DNA of 64,000 nt from Planomicrobium sp. CPCC 101110 (GCF_007859395.1 NZ_VOHD01000006.1:62001-126000); one strand, 5' to 3'. Shown: positions 52,617-61,296, counted from the stretch's first letter. Notes: generated by a model not told the origin, from the letters alone. A program made the numbers and translations.

Positions 52617-54128
52617 ATGAAAGCTCGAGTATTGATCGTTGGAGCTGGTCCAACTGGGCTAGCATTGGCGCTGGCGCTTCAAAAGCAGGAAATTCCGTTT
52701 CGGATTATTGAAAAAAACAGCGGATCAGGAACTGCCTCTAGAGCAATGATAGTACATTCACGAATATTGGAGCATTACCGTCAAATGGGTTTTGTAGAAA
52801 AGATAGTTGAACGGGGGAATAAAGTCGAAAACGTACGGATTTTTATGGAAGGGAACTTAAAGGCAAAAATGAATATCGGGGATATAGGTGAGAATCTTAG
52901 CCGCTTCCCATATATTCTGAGCTTACCCCAAGATATACATGAAGAGATTTTAGTGCGCGTACTAAAGGAAAGAGGGGTCGAAGTAGAGTGGAACACTCGG
53001 TTAGTATCCTTTGAAGAAATTGACCATCATGTACAAGTGGTCATCGATAAAGAAGGAATTCCAGAAGAAGAAAATTTCGAATTCCTTTGCGGTTGCGATG
53101 GTGCGCATAGCAGCGTGAGAAAAAAACTGGGCTTTGGATTCGAAGGAGGGACATATGCGCAGACCTTCTATGTAGCTGATGTGAAAAGTTCCGTCCCATA
53201 TGCCGGAATAAGCGGAAACATGTTTGAAGAAGGGTTTTGCATCTTAATTCCACTCCCAAACGGGAATGTGAGATTGATCGGTATTTTTCCGGAAGAACTA
53301 GTAAAACACGGAATCCCTTCAGAACTAGCCCCGGTTATCCCTTTTATAGAGAACAATGTAGGGATAAAAATTGAACGAGTAAATTGGTACTCATCTTATA
53401 AAGTCCACCATAGGTTAAGTGACCACTTTAGAAAAGGAAGAATTTTCCTCGCGGGTGATGCCGGACATATCCATAGTCCGGCCGGCGGACAGGGAATGAA
53501 CACCGGGATTGGCGATGCAGTGAATCTTGGCTGGAAACTTGCAGCTGTCATACTGAAAAAAACGGATGAAAAGGTACTGGATACGTATGAAACTGAACGG
53601 ATGGCGTTTGCCAAGATGTTGATATCAACCACCGACCGAGCATTCAATTCAGTTGTAGGCAAAGGGGTGGAGACTAAACTTTTTAAAAATGCTATCATTC
53701 CCTATATGCTGCCAAGACTGATCACTTTTTCGCGATTAAGAAAAAAATTGTATAAAAAAGTCTCACAAACCGAAGTGAAGTATAGAGACAGTGTTTTAAG
53801 TGAAGGAAAAGTAGGGAAAATACACGGCGGAGATCGCTTGCCATGGGTAGCCATCGGAAATAGTGATAATCATGAACCTTTGAAATCTATGGATTGGCAG
53901 TTTCATGTTTATGGACAGGATATCCTCGAACTTCGTGAAATTGCAGAATCTATAGCGATTCCTTTGTATGTATTTCAATGGAAAAAAGAGATGGATGAAG
54001 TTGGCATCAAAGAAAATTCTATAATGCTGATTAGGCCGGACGGTCACATCGCTTTAACGATAAGGGCTCAGGAATTGGAAAAAGTACAAAAATATCTAGA
54101 TGAATTCAATATTTCTCCAATCAAATAG
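52617..54128 (+). CDS. FAD-dependent aromatic monooxygenase (PheA/TfdB-type)
   Basis: This 503-residue class A flavin monooxygenase hydroxylates aromatic rings with NAD(P)H. The FAD loop GAGPTGLALALALQ (about 8-21), the GCDGAHSSVRKKLGF segment (about 158-172, the DG motif) and GDAGHIHSPAGGQGMNTGIGD (split at about 279-299, the second FAD motif) are all present, and a C-terminal thioredoxin-like domain follows. GGGAGGAG lies before ATG 52617. It stands alone and its substrate is unknown. Confidence 0.9.
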   Translation: MKARVLIVGAGPTGLALALALQKQEIPFRIIEKNSGSGTASRAMIVHSRILEHYRQMGFVEKIVERGNKVENVRIFMEGNLKAKMNIGDIGENLSRFPYILSLPQDIHEEILVRVLKERGVEVEWNTRLVSFEEIDHHVQVVIDKEGIPEEENFEFLCGCDGAHSSVRKKLGFGFEGGTYAQTFYVADVKSSVPYAGISGNMFEEGFCILIPLPNGNVRLIGIFPEELVKHGIPSELAPVIPFIENNVGIKIERVNWYSSYKVHHRLSDHFRKGRIFLAGDAGHIHSPAGGQGMNTGIGDAVNLGWKLAAVILKKTDEKVLDTYETERMAFAKMLISTTDRAFNSVVGKGVETKLFKNAIIPYMLPRLITFSRLRKKLYKKVSQTEVKYRDSVLSEGKVGKIHGGDRLPWVAIGNSDNHEPLKSMDWQFHVYGQDILELREIAESIAIPLYVFQWKKEMDEVGIKENSIMLIRPDGHIALTIRAQELEKVQKYLDEFNISPIK

Positions 54129-54143
54129 CATATGAATATTTAC

Positions 54144-54183
54144 AAAAGCGATAATGGTGAAATCATTCCAGTATCGCTTTTTG
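54144..54183 (+). terminator. Terminator of the FAD monooxygenase gene
   Basis: AAAAGCGATA and TATCGCTTTTT pair, with TGG/CCA added inside. T run at the end. Confidence 0.82.
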
Positions 54184-54457
54184 AAATCATTCAAAATATC
54201 TCTAGATAGAAAACCGGAAGAAATGTGCAGTCGGTGAGTTTTATGTTGATTCCCAGTGTCCAGCTGGTTTGGCTCGAGCCCGCAGAAAGTGTCTGCCTGA
54301 AGTGAAAAGGCCGGGCTGAAGGAATAAAGTGTGTTGTTTTTTCCTGCAAAAAAATATGTCTTAATTGACCAGTGGATCGGTGCCAGCCATTAAGGAACAA
54401 TCAGTGCAGCTTCGACAAGCAGCAAGGAACAGCCTTCAAAGTGGAATTGCCAAGTAT

Positions 54458-54486
54458 GAGATCACAACATGGTGGTCTCTTTTTCT
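54458..54486 (+). terminator. Terminator-like hairpin without a clear gene
   Basis: GAGATCA and TGGTCTC (one G-T pair) with TTTTTCTT after. The 270 bases before it hold no gene that I recognise. Confidence 0.5.
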
Positions 54487-54500
54487 TATTCTTCTAAAGT

Positions 54501-54518
54501 TTTAAGGTTTGTTTAAGG
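54501..54518 (+). promoter_or_regulatory. TTTAAGG direct repeat, 11-bp period (site 1)
   Basis: TTTAAGG at 54501 and 54512. Same arrangement as at 54855 and 57211. The next 330 bases hold no gene, so its target is unclear. Confidence 0.5.
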
Positions 54519-54854
54519 TTGGCATCTAATAATAGGTTTCAAGAACCTATGAATCTGACTGGGACCGGACAAACTTGATAACAGGATAGATAACTTTCAG
54601 TGAGGGAAACTCATCGGTTTACCTGGTATTGCTAAAGAACGGGAAATTATAAAATAGAGGGCCGTAAGACTAAAAAGAGCTGCCTCTAGGATTAAGTAAT
54701 TCATATACATGAGCTGGGATTTCAATCATGGAGGCAATTGGAAATGGAAAGCAGTGAAGTTTCTTTGCTGGAGCTTGCATAGTGTTTTTTGAGAACTGAT
54801 CCATAGGAAAACCTTTTTTTATTTATTACTTCACACAATATGTTTCACGTTTTC

Positions 54855-54872
54855 TTTAAGGTTCTTTTAAGG
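54855..54872 (+). promoter_or_regulatory. TTTAAGG direct repeat, 11-bp period (site 2)
   Basis: TTTAAGG at 54855 and 54866, about 80 bases before the TVP38 gene. This spacing (one helix turn) is what OmpR-family response regulators recognise. Confidence 0.6.
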
Positions 54873-54950
54873 GTTCTTCTTCATAATTAAAAACAAAGCT
54901 TATGGCATGGACTAAAATTGAACTGGATTTCAGGAAGGATAAGATTCTTG

Positions 54951-55619
54951 ATGAAAAGGAACAAGAACATAATAATTTTAATTGCATTCATAATTTTGCT
55001 TTTCCTCGGTTTGAATACAGAACTATTGCAAAACCTTATCTCCGGAAATATAGAAGGTTTTACTTTAAAGATGGGGAATGAGGGGAATATAGCTTACATT
55101 TTGATGATCACTTTGATCATAATGCTAATTCATAATGCTATTCCTGTTATTCCGCTTTTTCTAGTCGTTTTGATAAATAATAGCCTATTGGGTTATCAAT
55201 ATGGTCTGGTGTGGAGTGTTCTAACTAGTACTCTTTGTGCGGTAATTGTATTTTTAAGTGCCCGATATGCCCTTCAAGATTTGCTGATGAAAAAAGCTAG
55301 TAAGACTTTTTTGGGCAAGTTTGAACGGAACGGATTTTGGTCCGTATTGGGTACGAGGCTCTTTCCTCTTGCTCCGACAAGTATACTTAATGTCGTTTCT
55401 GGTATGAGCAATGTCCGGCTTTCTCATTTTACTATCGCGACAGCATTAGTGAATCTCATTTTTATCGGTTTGTACTTCCTTATTCAGGAAGGGTTGGTAT
55501 CACAGGGTGTTGATGAATTCAAAATTGGAATCGCCCTTTTCTCAGCAGTTGTTTTTTATTACGGTATAAAAAAAGTCATATTGCGAATAAAACTTTCAAA
55601 AATCCAATTGGCTAGATGA
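54951..55619 (+). CDS. TVP38/TMEM64 (DedA-like, VTT domain) membrane protein
   Basis: This 222-residue membrane protein of the VTT/DedA superfamily is linked in other bacteria to lipid carrier recycling and envelope stress resistance. It has about five helices and the conserved GTRLFPLAPTSILNVVSG segment (about 137-154), with the Arg and Pro typical of the family's re-entrant loop. I chose ATG 54951 (AGGAAGG upstream). The TTTAAGG site upstream suggests control by a two-component regulator, which is not encoded here. Confidence 0.85.
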   Translation: MKRNKNIIILIAFIILLFLGLNTELLQNLISGNIEGFTLKMGNEGNIAYILMITLIIMLIHNAIPVIPLFLVVLINNSLLGYQYGLVWSVLTSTLCAVIVFLSARYALQDLLMKKASKTFLGKFERNGFWSVLGTRLFPLAPTSILNVVSGMSNVRLSHFTIATALVNLIFIGLYFLIQEGLVSQGVDEFKIGIALFSAVVFYYGIKKVILRIKLSKIQLAR

Positions 55620-55631
55620 CCCGCAAATCAA

Positions 55632-55703
55632 AAGATCCTTTTAAGGATCAAATTTTTAAAATAGACCTCCCGTTAATGGACTAATTAACGGGAGGTCTAT
55701 TTT
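55632..55703 (+). terminator. Two successive terminator hairpins
   Basis: AAGATCCTT/AAGGATC (55632-55648) with TTTTT, then AATAGACCTCCCGTTAA pairing perfectly with TTAACGGGAGGTCTATT, then TT. Together they end the TVP38 gene. Confidence 0.8.
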
Positions 55704-56169
55704 GAATGATGATGCAAGGGGAAAAACAAAGGATGAACGGTTTACAAATGAATAACCAAGGCATTCTCTTTTGGAGCAGGGGCTTTCGCTGCTTACGCTC
55801 GTATGGGACAGTATCGGGTTCGGGCTTGGCGGGATAGCTTTTGTTGTATTTGATTTCGAGATAAAGGGATGGATGTCCGTCGTTTCCATAACGATGAGGC
55901 GTTTAAATTTTTTCCACTTTGGCCTCAATCTTTCTCGTCTCGTACTCAGCAGAATTTTGTTGGGCAACTTGCAGGAGTATGGTCATGATCGATCTAACAT
56001 CCGTTAACTTTTGGTTATTCAGCAGTGTCAGGTTGTTCATGCGACATCGTGGGGATTAGTTTTTTTGACTTTACCTTTACATTATTTCATCAAGAAGATG
56101 CTTCCTACTGTAAGATATAACGTTAAAACCTTTAAATAGAGATAATTTAACCGAGCTGCAATGGTATAG
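55704..56169. other. Gene-free stretch with coding-like scraps
   Basis: Open frames exist on both strands (plus 55771-56007, minus 55656-55967) but none has a ribosome site or recognisable domain. Composition is coding-like near 55780-55970, so a decayed gene is possible. Confidence 0.4.
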
Positions 56170-56245
56170 CGCAAAAAAAGAAGCTGGAAAATCAGTTTCT
56201 TTTCCTTCTTTTGTTCAAAAATATATACTTTTCCGAACGGTTTAG
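56170..56245. repeat. Partial dispersed repeat
   Basis: AAAAAAGAAGCTG-GAAAAT-CAGTTTCTTTT hairpin, then TTGTTCAAAA and ACTTTTCCGAACGG. Matches the right part of the dispersed element. Confidence 0.4.
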
Positions 56246-56265
56246 ATTCGAATTAATTCTGTATC

Positions 56266-56306
56266 AAAAAACCGGCAGACCGTCCAATCAGAAGCGGTCT
56301 GCCGTT
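56266..56306 (-). terminator. Terminator of the secreted repeat protein gene
   Basis: CCGGCAGACCG and CGGTCTGCCG pair, with AAAAAA at the left, which is a T run on the minus strand. It lies 70 bases past the gene. Confidence 0.75.
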
Positions 56307-56377
56307 TGCTATTATCGATTTATTCATCTTCCGCTTGTTTCCCTGTCAACTTTTTCAAATCTGGGGGTAGGGGAATC

Positions 56378-57061
56378 TTACTTTCTTCCCACTCCGTGAT
56401 GATGGCCTTTCCCGAGTACAGGGCGATCAACACCCAGCTCCGCTAATTCAGCTTCCGCTTCATCGACAATTGCCTGTGCTTTCTTCTTGGTCGCTTCATC
56501 CAAATCAGCAAACAGTTCCTGTTTTTCACCTTTTTCCGGCAAGCTTACTCCTAACGCTTCCAATTGCGCTTGTGCTTCTTCATGGGTGAGCGAGCCATCT
56601 TTTTCTTGATCCCGGATAGCTTCAGCTTTTGTTTTGGTTTCTTCGTCTAAATCAGCAAACAAATCACGTTTTCCGCGTTTTTCGGGAAGAGCGGCGCCTA
56701 ATGCCTCAAGTTGTTCCTGAGCTTCTTCGCGGGACAGAGTGTCTTCCTTCAGCTGCTTCAAGATCGCTTGTGCTTTCGTTTTTGCTGCAGCGTCCAGATC
56801 TGCAAAAAGGTCTTGTTCCTCACCTTTTTCCGGGATTGTAACTCCTAGAGCTTCCAATTCTTCTGTTACGCGGGTTTGAATCTCTTTTACTTTGGTTTTC
56901 GTTGCTTCATCCAGTTCTTCAAAACCATGTTTCGTTTGTCCGGTTGTTTCCGCGGATGGTGTTGCCGTATCAGTCGATTCAGCGGCGTATGTGATTGTTC
57001 CTCCAATAGCCCCTAAAGTCAAAGCTCCCGATAAAGCATAAGCAAATAATTTTTTTCTCAT
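56378..57061 (-). CDS. Secreted protein with four 45-residue repeats
   Basis: This 227-residue protein has a signal peptide (MRKKLFAYALSGALTLGAIG, cleaved after TYAAES or near). Then come four repeats of about 45-50 residues with the pattern LFADLDEATKTKAQAI, a middle EEAQEQLEALG, and LPEKG. The last repeat is shorter and ends in a His/Gly/Lys-rich tail GKGHHHG. The repeats are acidic and helical. It recalls the DUF2680/YckD type, but I cannot assign it. An AGGAGG site lies upstream of the ATG. TTTAAGG repeats on its strand at 57211 suggest shared control with the TVP38 gene. Confidence 0.7.
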   Translation of the reverse strand: MRKKLFAYALSGALTLGAIGGTITYAAESTDTATPSAETTGQTKHGFEELDEATKTKVKEIQTRVTEELEALGVTIPEKGEEQDLFADLDAAAKTKAQAILKQLKEDTLSREEAQEQLEALGAALPEKRGKRDLFADLDEETKTKAEAIRDQEKDGSLTHEEAQAQLEALGVSLPEKGEKQELFADLDEATKKKAQAIVDEAEAELAELGVDRPVLGKGHHHGVGRK

Positions 57062-57210
57062 TTTTTCTTCCTCCTAAAATAGATTATTTTCATTTCAGCA
57101 ATACATGATATAGAGCCGGCATCTCCTTCGATCAAATTAGGGATTTGCAGAGGGTCCCTACCAAGATGCTTTCTGGAAATGGCGGTTCTAACTATAGTAT
57201 TAAAAACCAA

Positions 57211-57228
57211 CCTTAAACCAACCTTAAA
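57211..57228 (-). promoter_or_regulatory. TTTAAGG direct repeat, 11-bp period (site 3)
   Basis: CCTTAAA at 57211 and 57222, that is TTTAAGG twice on the minus strand, about 150 bases before the secreted repeat gene that reads the same way. Confidence 0.6.
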
Positions 57229-57540
57229 ATCCAAAAGGAAATTAATAAAACTTCTCTAGTTTTTTAAAATTTCATCAGTCAACTATATTAAAAAGTCTCT
57301 TTCTGACTTCATGGATTGGATTAGGGTCCGTATCAGATGATAGTGCTTGTGCAGGTGTTGAGGCAGCAGAATTGGCGCAAGCGTTATGGTCTGACTGCTG
57401 AAAATGCGGCGGTATGGTCGAATTTCCCGGAAAATATAGTTCAGCGGAATGGAATTTTGCATTGAAATTAAGAAAAATAGGTATATAATTCAAGGTGAAA
57501 ACAATACTTTTTCTTAATACATATCAGTATTTATTAAGAA
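57229..57540. other. Spacer before the rhodanese gene
   Basis: No gene recognised. A 42-residue frame near 57337-57465 has coding-like composition but no ribosome site or known family. Confidence 0.35.
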
Positions 57541-57554
57541 GGAGGAATTGAATC

Positions 57555-57854
57555 ATGAAGTCCATTACAACAGATGAGTTGCGGGCACTTCTGGAGAATG
57601 GCCGCAAGATTGAGTTGGTCGATGTCCGTGAAGATGAAGAAGTGGCACTAGGAATGGTGCCAGGTGCAAAGCATATCCCGCTTGGTCAATTGCCGGAGCG
57701 CTTTGTGGAATTAGAAAACACTGGGCCTGTTTACTTGATTTGCAAAGCAGGAAAACGTAGTGCCAAGGCATGTGAATTTTTAGAATCGCAGGGAATTGAA
57801 ACTGTGAATGTCGAAGGTGGCATGATGAGTTGGAATGGCGAAGCTGCTTCCTGA
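57555..57854 (+). CDS. Rhodanese-like sulfurtransferase
   Basis: This 99-residue single rhodanese domain has the usual ELVDVREDEEV (about 20-30), GAKHIPLGQLPER (about 37-49) and the active loop with Cys63 in YLICKAGKRSAKAC, on which a persulfide forms. It carries sulfur from or to a partner such as thiosulfate or a cysteine desulfurase in the cytoplasm. AAGGAGG lies before ATG 57555. It stands alone with a very strong terminator. Confidence 0.9.
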   Translation: MKSITTDELRALLENGRKIELVDVREDEEVALGMVPGAKHIPLGQLPERFVELENTGPVYLICKAGKRSAKACEFLESQGIETVNVEGGMMSWNGEAAS

Positions 57855-57899
57855 AGGAAACCCGTAAGCTAGATCATGAAGATTGAATGGAAAACCTCA

Positions 57900-57946
57900 A
57901 GAAGAAGCACAGGATCTCTGATTTTTAGAGATCCTGTGCTTCTTTG
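57900..57946 (+). terminator. Terminator of the rhodanese gene
   Basis: AAGAAGCACAGGATCTCT and AGAGATCCTGTGCTTCTT form a perfect 18-bp stem with a T-rich loop and end. Confidence 0.88.
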
Positions 57947-58153
57947 GTTCTGATCCACATTTTACATATCGATTGTGATGTAAAAGAGAAACCAGACAAA
58001 AACCATTCTTAATTCAGAAGTTGAAATCATGCCCAAAGACAGCTCAAATCTATTGGACTTCTAATTTGATTAGCCTTATCTTGGAACGGGAAAATGAGGT
58101 AATAAATGTGCTTTGCGTAAATTGAAGGCAAAGGGCTTACAGGAGGGATTCAC

Positions 58154-58894
58154 GTGTCACATAATAAGACGGTTCAAATTGAAATTGGCGGGTATATCTC
58201 GAACTTATTCCGGACCCATTTTGGTAAAGGCCCCACCGCAGTCTATGTCACTATTGAAAAATCGTTTATTACGATTCATTTCCTTGGGTTTTTGGCTGGG
58301 ATGGAGAAAAACCTCTTGGGTCAAAATGAAGTGAAACGTGTACTGGCTTCGCGAGACATGGTGATCCGCAACCTCACACCCGAAATTATGCAACAAATTG
58401 AAGAGCTTACGGGATATGGAGTTATAGAATTTTATACCGACTGGAATTTCGAGAAAGAGACAGGCCTCATGATTGGTATCATCAACAAAGAACTTGAAAA
58501 ACAACCCATGCCCTGGCCAAATTCCGAAGACGAACAGGCGTTGCGCGACTACCTAGACCGGGCTAGCCTTATTGCACAGAAAATTCCGGAGCATACAGAT
58601 ATATTTTGGCTAAATGACCGGACGCTTTTGGTCCAGCGTTCCGGAATTCTGCTTGAAATTGAAAAAGAGTTTATCCGAAACGGCTTCCTGGATGAGTTGA
58701 AATTATCCAAGCGACAATTGGAACGAAGAGCGTTTCAAGAAGCAAGGCCGGAAAATGTGTTGAGGGGCAGCATTGAAGAAACATTTTTGTTCTGGAACTT
58801 TGAGAAAGACCGGGGGTATACCGTGTTCCGGTTAGCAAAAGAGAATCAGAAAGAGAAACCAGAGGGCCTTCATAGAAATATGCACAATGATTAG
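58154..58894 (+). CDS. DUF2294 protein, two domains
   Basis: This 246-residue protein has two copies of the DUF2294 fold: the first (about 1-120; ISNLFRTHFGKGPTAVYVTI, then YTDWNFEKETGLMIGII) is well conserved. The second (about 130-235; QRSGILLEIEKEFIRNGF, FLFWNFEKDRGYTVFRL) is more diverged. WNFEKxxG is the shared core of both. The function is unknown. GGAGGG lies before the GTG/ATG region, and the start at 58154 is GTG. The single-domain paralogue is at 46978. Confidence 0.8.
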   Translation: MSHNKTVQIEIGGYISNLFRTHFGKGPTAVYVTIEKSFITIHFLGFLAGMEKNLLGQNEVKRVLASRDMVIRNLTPEIMQQIEELTGYGVIEFYTDWNFEKETGLMIGIINKELEKQPMPWPNSEDEQALRDYLDRASLIAQKIPEHTDIFWLNDRTLLVQRSGILLEIEKEFIRNGFLDELKLSKRQLERRAFQEARPENVLRGSIEETFLFWNFEKDRGYTVFRLAKENQKEKPEGLHRNMHND

Positions 58895-58900
58895 CCAGCA

Positions 58901-58935
58901 AAAAAAAGACCCCCATTTTAGGCGGTCTTTTTTTG
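58901..58935 (+). terminator. Terminator of the two-domain DUF2294 gene
   Basis: AAAAAAAGACC and GGTCTTTTTTT pair around a 12-base loop, also with short inner pairs. Confidence 0.85.
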
Positions 58936-58999
58936 CAGTAAACACGGAAATACATTTCCCGCTACTATAAAAACGAAAAGCTGCCTTTTTCGAACGCGC

Positions 59000-59233
59000 T
59001 CAATCCGTTTCATGGCCGTGTATTTTGTAATAGAGGGCTTCAGCCGCCTGATCAATCGACGTGTAATAGTCAACCTGCTGGTTTTCAGTGGATGTCACTT
59101 CCAGGATATATGTATCTTTTAGACATTTGACCGTCAGCGTCTCTTCCACCCCAATCGTGAAGGAATGGCTTATGAAAGAAAAATTAAAGGTGCACGAAAG
59201 CTCCAAAAGGCTTTTAATGTGTTCCAACTTCAT
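59000..59233 (-). CDS. Small paralogue of 59350 gene, unknown family
   Basis: This 77-residue protein begins MKLEHIKSLLELSC and shows a strand-rich middle (EETLTVKCLKDTYILEVT) and a C-terminal helix (SIDQAAEALYYKIHG). It aligns along its full length with the product of the next gene, so the two are tandem duplicates. The ribosome site (AAGAGAG) is moderate. No known domain is recognised. Confidence 0.65.
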   Translation of the reverse strand: MKLEHIKSLLELSCTFNFSFISHSFTIGVEETLTVKCLKDTYILEVTSTENQQVDYYTSIDQAAEALYYKIHGHETD

Positions 59234-59332
59234 AACGATCGCGCTCTCTTCTTTTGTGACGTATTGGTTTCAACCGTAAGTGATTCCAAGTCGATTTATA
59301 AGGTTTTTACCCTTTTTTCCGGCAGCTAATCA

Positions 59333-59360
59333 AAAAAACTCCTGAACATTCAGGAGTTGC
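59333..59360 (-). terminator. Terminator overlapping the stop of the 59350 gene
   Basis: AACTCCTG-AACAT-TCAGGAGTT with AAAAAAA at its left, a T run on the minus strand. The stop codon of the gene lies inside the hairpin. Confidence 0.75.
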
Positions 59361-59592
59361 TGGAAAAATTATGAGAAGCTAGAAACGCAATGACGTATTC
59401 GGCTGTTTCCTCAACAGAATCGTTGTAGCGAATTTCTTGGGTCTGGGAATCGGTTATTTCAAAAGTGCGGGTATCAGGAAGACAACGAATCGATAAGCTG
59501 TGTCCCTCTTCCGAAGTGAAGACCTGATTGATCCTCGTCGTATTGTATTCGCACATCGTTTCCAGAAACGCTTTGATGTGATCCACTTGCAT
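59350..59592 (-). CDS. Small paralogue of 59000 gene, unknown family
   Basis: This 80-residue protein starts at ATG 59590-59592 with AAAGGAG upstream: MQVDHIKAFLETMCEYN, then SLSIRCLPDTRTFEITD and a VEETAEYVIAFLA helix. The common plan with its neighbour (x-x-HIK-x-hL-E-x-x-C, CLxDT, TAExV/ALY) shows a family of tiny two-layer proteins. The function is unknown. Confidence 0.65.
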   Translation of the reverse strand: MQVDHIKAFLETMCEYNTTRINQVFTSEEGHSLSIRCLPDTRTFEITDSQTQEIRYNDSVEETAEYVIAFLASHNFSSNS

Positions 59593-60073
59593 ATGAACAC
59601 TCCTTTCCACGTATGGAAAGTGACTAAAAAAAGTCTAAGAGAATCCATGTGTTACTTAGACCCAGCATAACACCATTGAAAGCCAATCCCTAATCATACG
59701 ACTTTCATTTTTATTGCTTAAGATTCTTTTTGTGGAAAAGAAGGGAATACATAGAATTCTAGAATCAAGCATAGAGAAAAGGAAGATGCCTTGCCGCCGG
59801 ATTATGTTTCCAGTGATTTTAAAGTGGCTTCATCAACAGGCAGCCTGATGTGGCTGCTAAAAAAGGGATTCAGTATAGTTCCGAGTATATAGCCGATCAT
59901 GTTAACTTGATGTCCAGAACTTAATGGCGGCGGAAATCAAACAGGCATTGTGAATGGTTTACGGCAGCCAAAATTCAATGTATAGTCCTTGCAACGGGCA
60001 GATGAAATTTTTAAGGAAGAAAAGCAATAAAAAGACTGCTTAATCCGCAATGGATCAAAAAGGAGAGGGAATA
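59593..60073. other. Spacer with a coding-like scrap
   Basis: No intact gene. At about 59783-59890 one plus frame reads LPPDYVSSDFKVASSTGSLM and more, then stops. It has no start and may be a remnant. Confidence 0.35.
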
Positions 60074-60652
60074 ATGAAGATCATACCAGTAAAGCTAGCA
60101 GGAGAAAGAGTGATCTTGCTGCCTATGGAAATCCATCATGTCCGGGACTTGTTCAATGCAGGAAACAGTGCCGATATATGGGCATACATGCCAATGAAAG
60201 TTGAATCGATCGAAGATATGAAGCGCCTTGTAGAAAAAGCGCTTCAAGCGAAAGAGCAAGGGACCGAGTTTCCTTTTGTTATCTTCGATAAAATCTTGGG
60301 GAAAATAGTGGGGAGCACCCGATTTCTTGATATATCTGTCCATGATAAAAGTTTGGAAGTCGGGTGGACGTGGCTGTCTCCGGTTGTTTGGAAAACCCAG
60401 GTAAATACTGAGTGCAAGTATCTTCTGTTGAAACACTGCTTTGAGGCTCTTCGGGCCATCCGGGTTCAAATCAAAACAGATGGCCGCAATATAAGGTCTC
60501 AACAGGCTATTGAAAGACTAGGGGCTGTTAAAGAAGGGGTTCTTCGACAGCATCGGATCTTGCCCGATGGATTTGTGCGGGATTCCGTCTATTACAGCAT
60601 ACTAGATGGAGAATGGCCGAAGGTAAGGGATAGATTAGAGAGCATGCTATAG
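60074..60652 (+). CDS. GNAT family acetyltransferase (RimJ/RimL-like)
   Basis: This 192-residue N-acetyltransferase is of the RimJ/RimL type (acetyl_transf_3), using acetyl-CoA. It shows LAGERVILLPMEIHHV at the start, GSTRFLDI (about 85), EVGWTWLSP (about 100) and IRSQQAIERLGAVKEGVLRQ (about 143-162), the usual end of such domains. ATG 60074 follows AGGAGAGG. Target is unknown. Confidence 0.87.
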   Translation: MKIIPVKLAGERVILLPMEIHHVRDLFNAGNSADIWAYMPMKVESIEDMKRLVEKALQAKEQGTEFPFVIFDKILGKIVGSTRFLDISVHDKSLEVGWTWLSPVVWKTQVNTECKYLLLKHCFEALRAIRVQIKTDGRNIRSQQAIERLGAVKEGVLRQHRILPDGFVRDSVYYSILDGEWPKVRDRLESML

Positions 60653-60800
60653 AGAATAGGGATGCATCGACGTCGGATTTTTGGGGAAGCCGTAGGTAAC
60701 CAGGCAATTTCTTCTCTTCTGTTACTGGCGAATGCACTTTTACGATTGTTGCGTAAAGAAGGAGATCAATACGATTCATTAGGTTACGAAATTAGCCTTA

Positions 60801-61048
60801 TTACTCGTTGAAAATGTATCGGTCCCATCCAATTTCCTGAACAGCTTCGGCCGAAGGCTTTACTATCGGATGATGATTAGGATCTTTGATCTTTATATTG
60901 AATTGAGCATGCGGGAATGATTCCATTCCGTTTCACACTCTTCATACAAAACATACTACCGACCTGTTACGCTATCTTTTCCTATAGTGATCCAGCCTTG
61001 TTCCCATATTTTGCACCACGCAACTTTGTAATCATATACCTCACCCAA
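60801..61048 (-). pseudogene. Possible decayed minus-strand gene (two short frames)
   Basis: Two short minus-strand frames read naturally: 61048-60956 (GEVYDYKVAWCKIWEQGWIT...) and 60926-60801 (FPHAQFNIKIKDPNHHPIV...). They could be parts of one lost gene. Neither is recognised. Confidence 0.3.
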
Positions 61049-61253
61049 TTTAGCCACCTTTCACTAATTTTTCAATTGATTTTATTTGTTTCGTGATAGG
61101 TTATTTCTTGCGGGCAGAAGAATGATCTGAACCAGCAACTGGATAGAGAGGCTTGCATATCAGAAATTTTCAGAAGCTGCTTGAATGCGAAAGGAAAGAA
61201 GGGACAGATTTTAACACCGATGCCTTCATACGAATATACAATAGTGGCGAACA

Positions 61254-61289
61254 AAAACAGCAGCTGGGGCTCCAGCTGCTGTTTTTGTT
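61254..61289. terminator. Terminator of the deacetylase gene
   Basis: AAAAACAGCAGCTGG and CCAGCTGCTGTTTTT, a perfect 15-bp stem with A and T tracts on both sides. Confidence 0.85.
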
Positions 61290-61296
61290 GGCAATT

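Noticed and set aside
55656..56007. Overlapping frames on both strands after the TVP38 gene
   Set aside because: No ribosome site and no recognised domain; the minus frame runs through the terminator hairpin.
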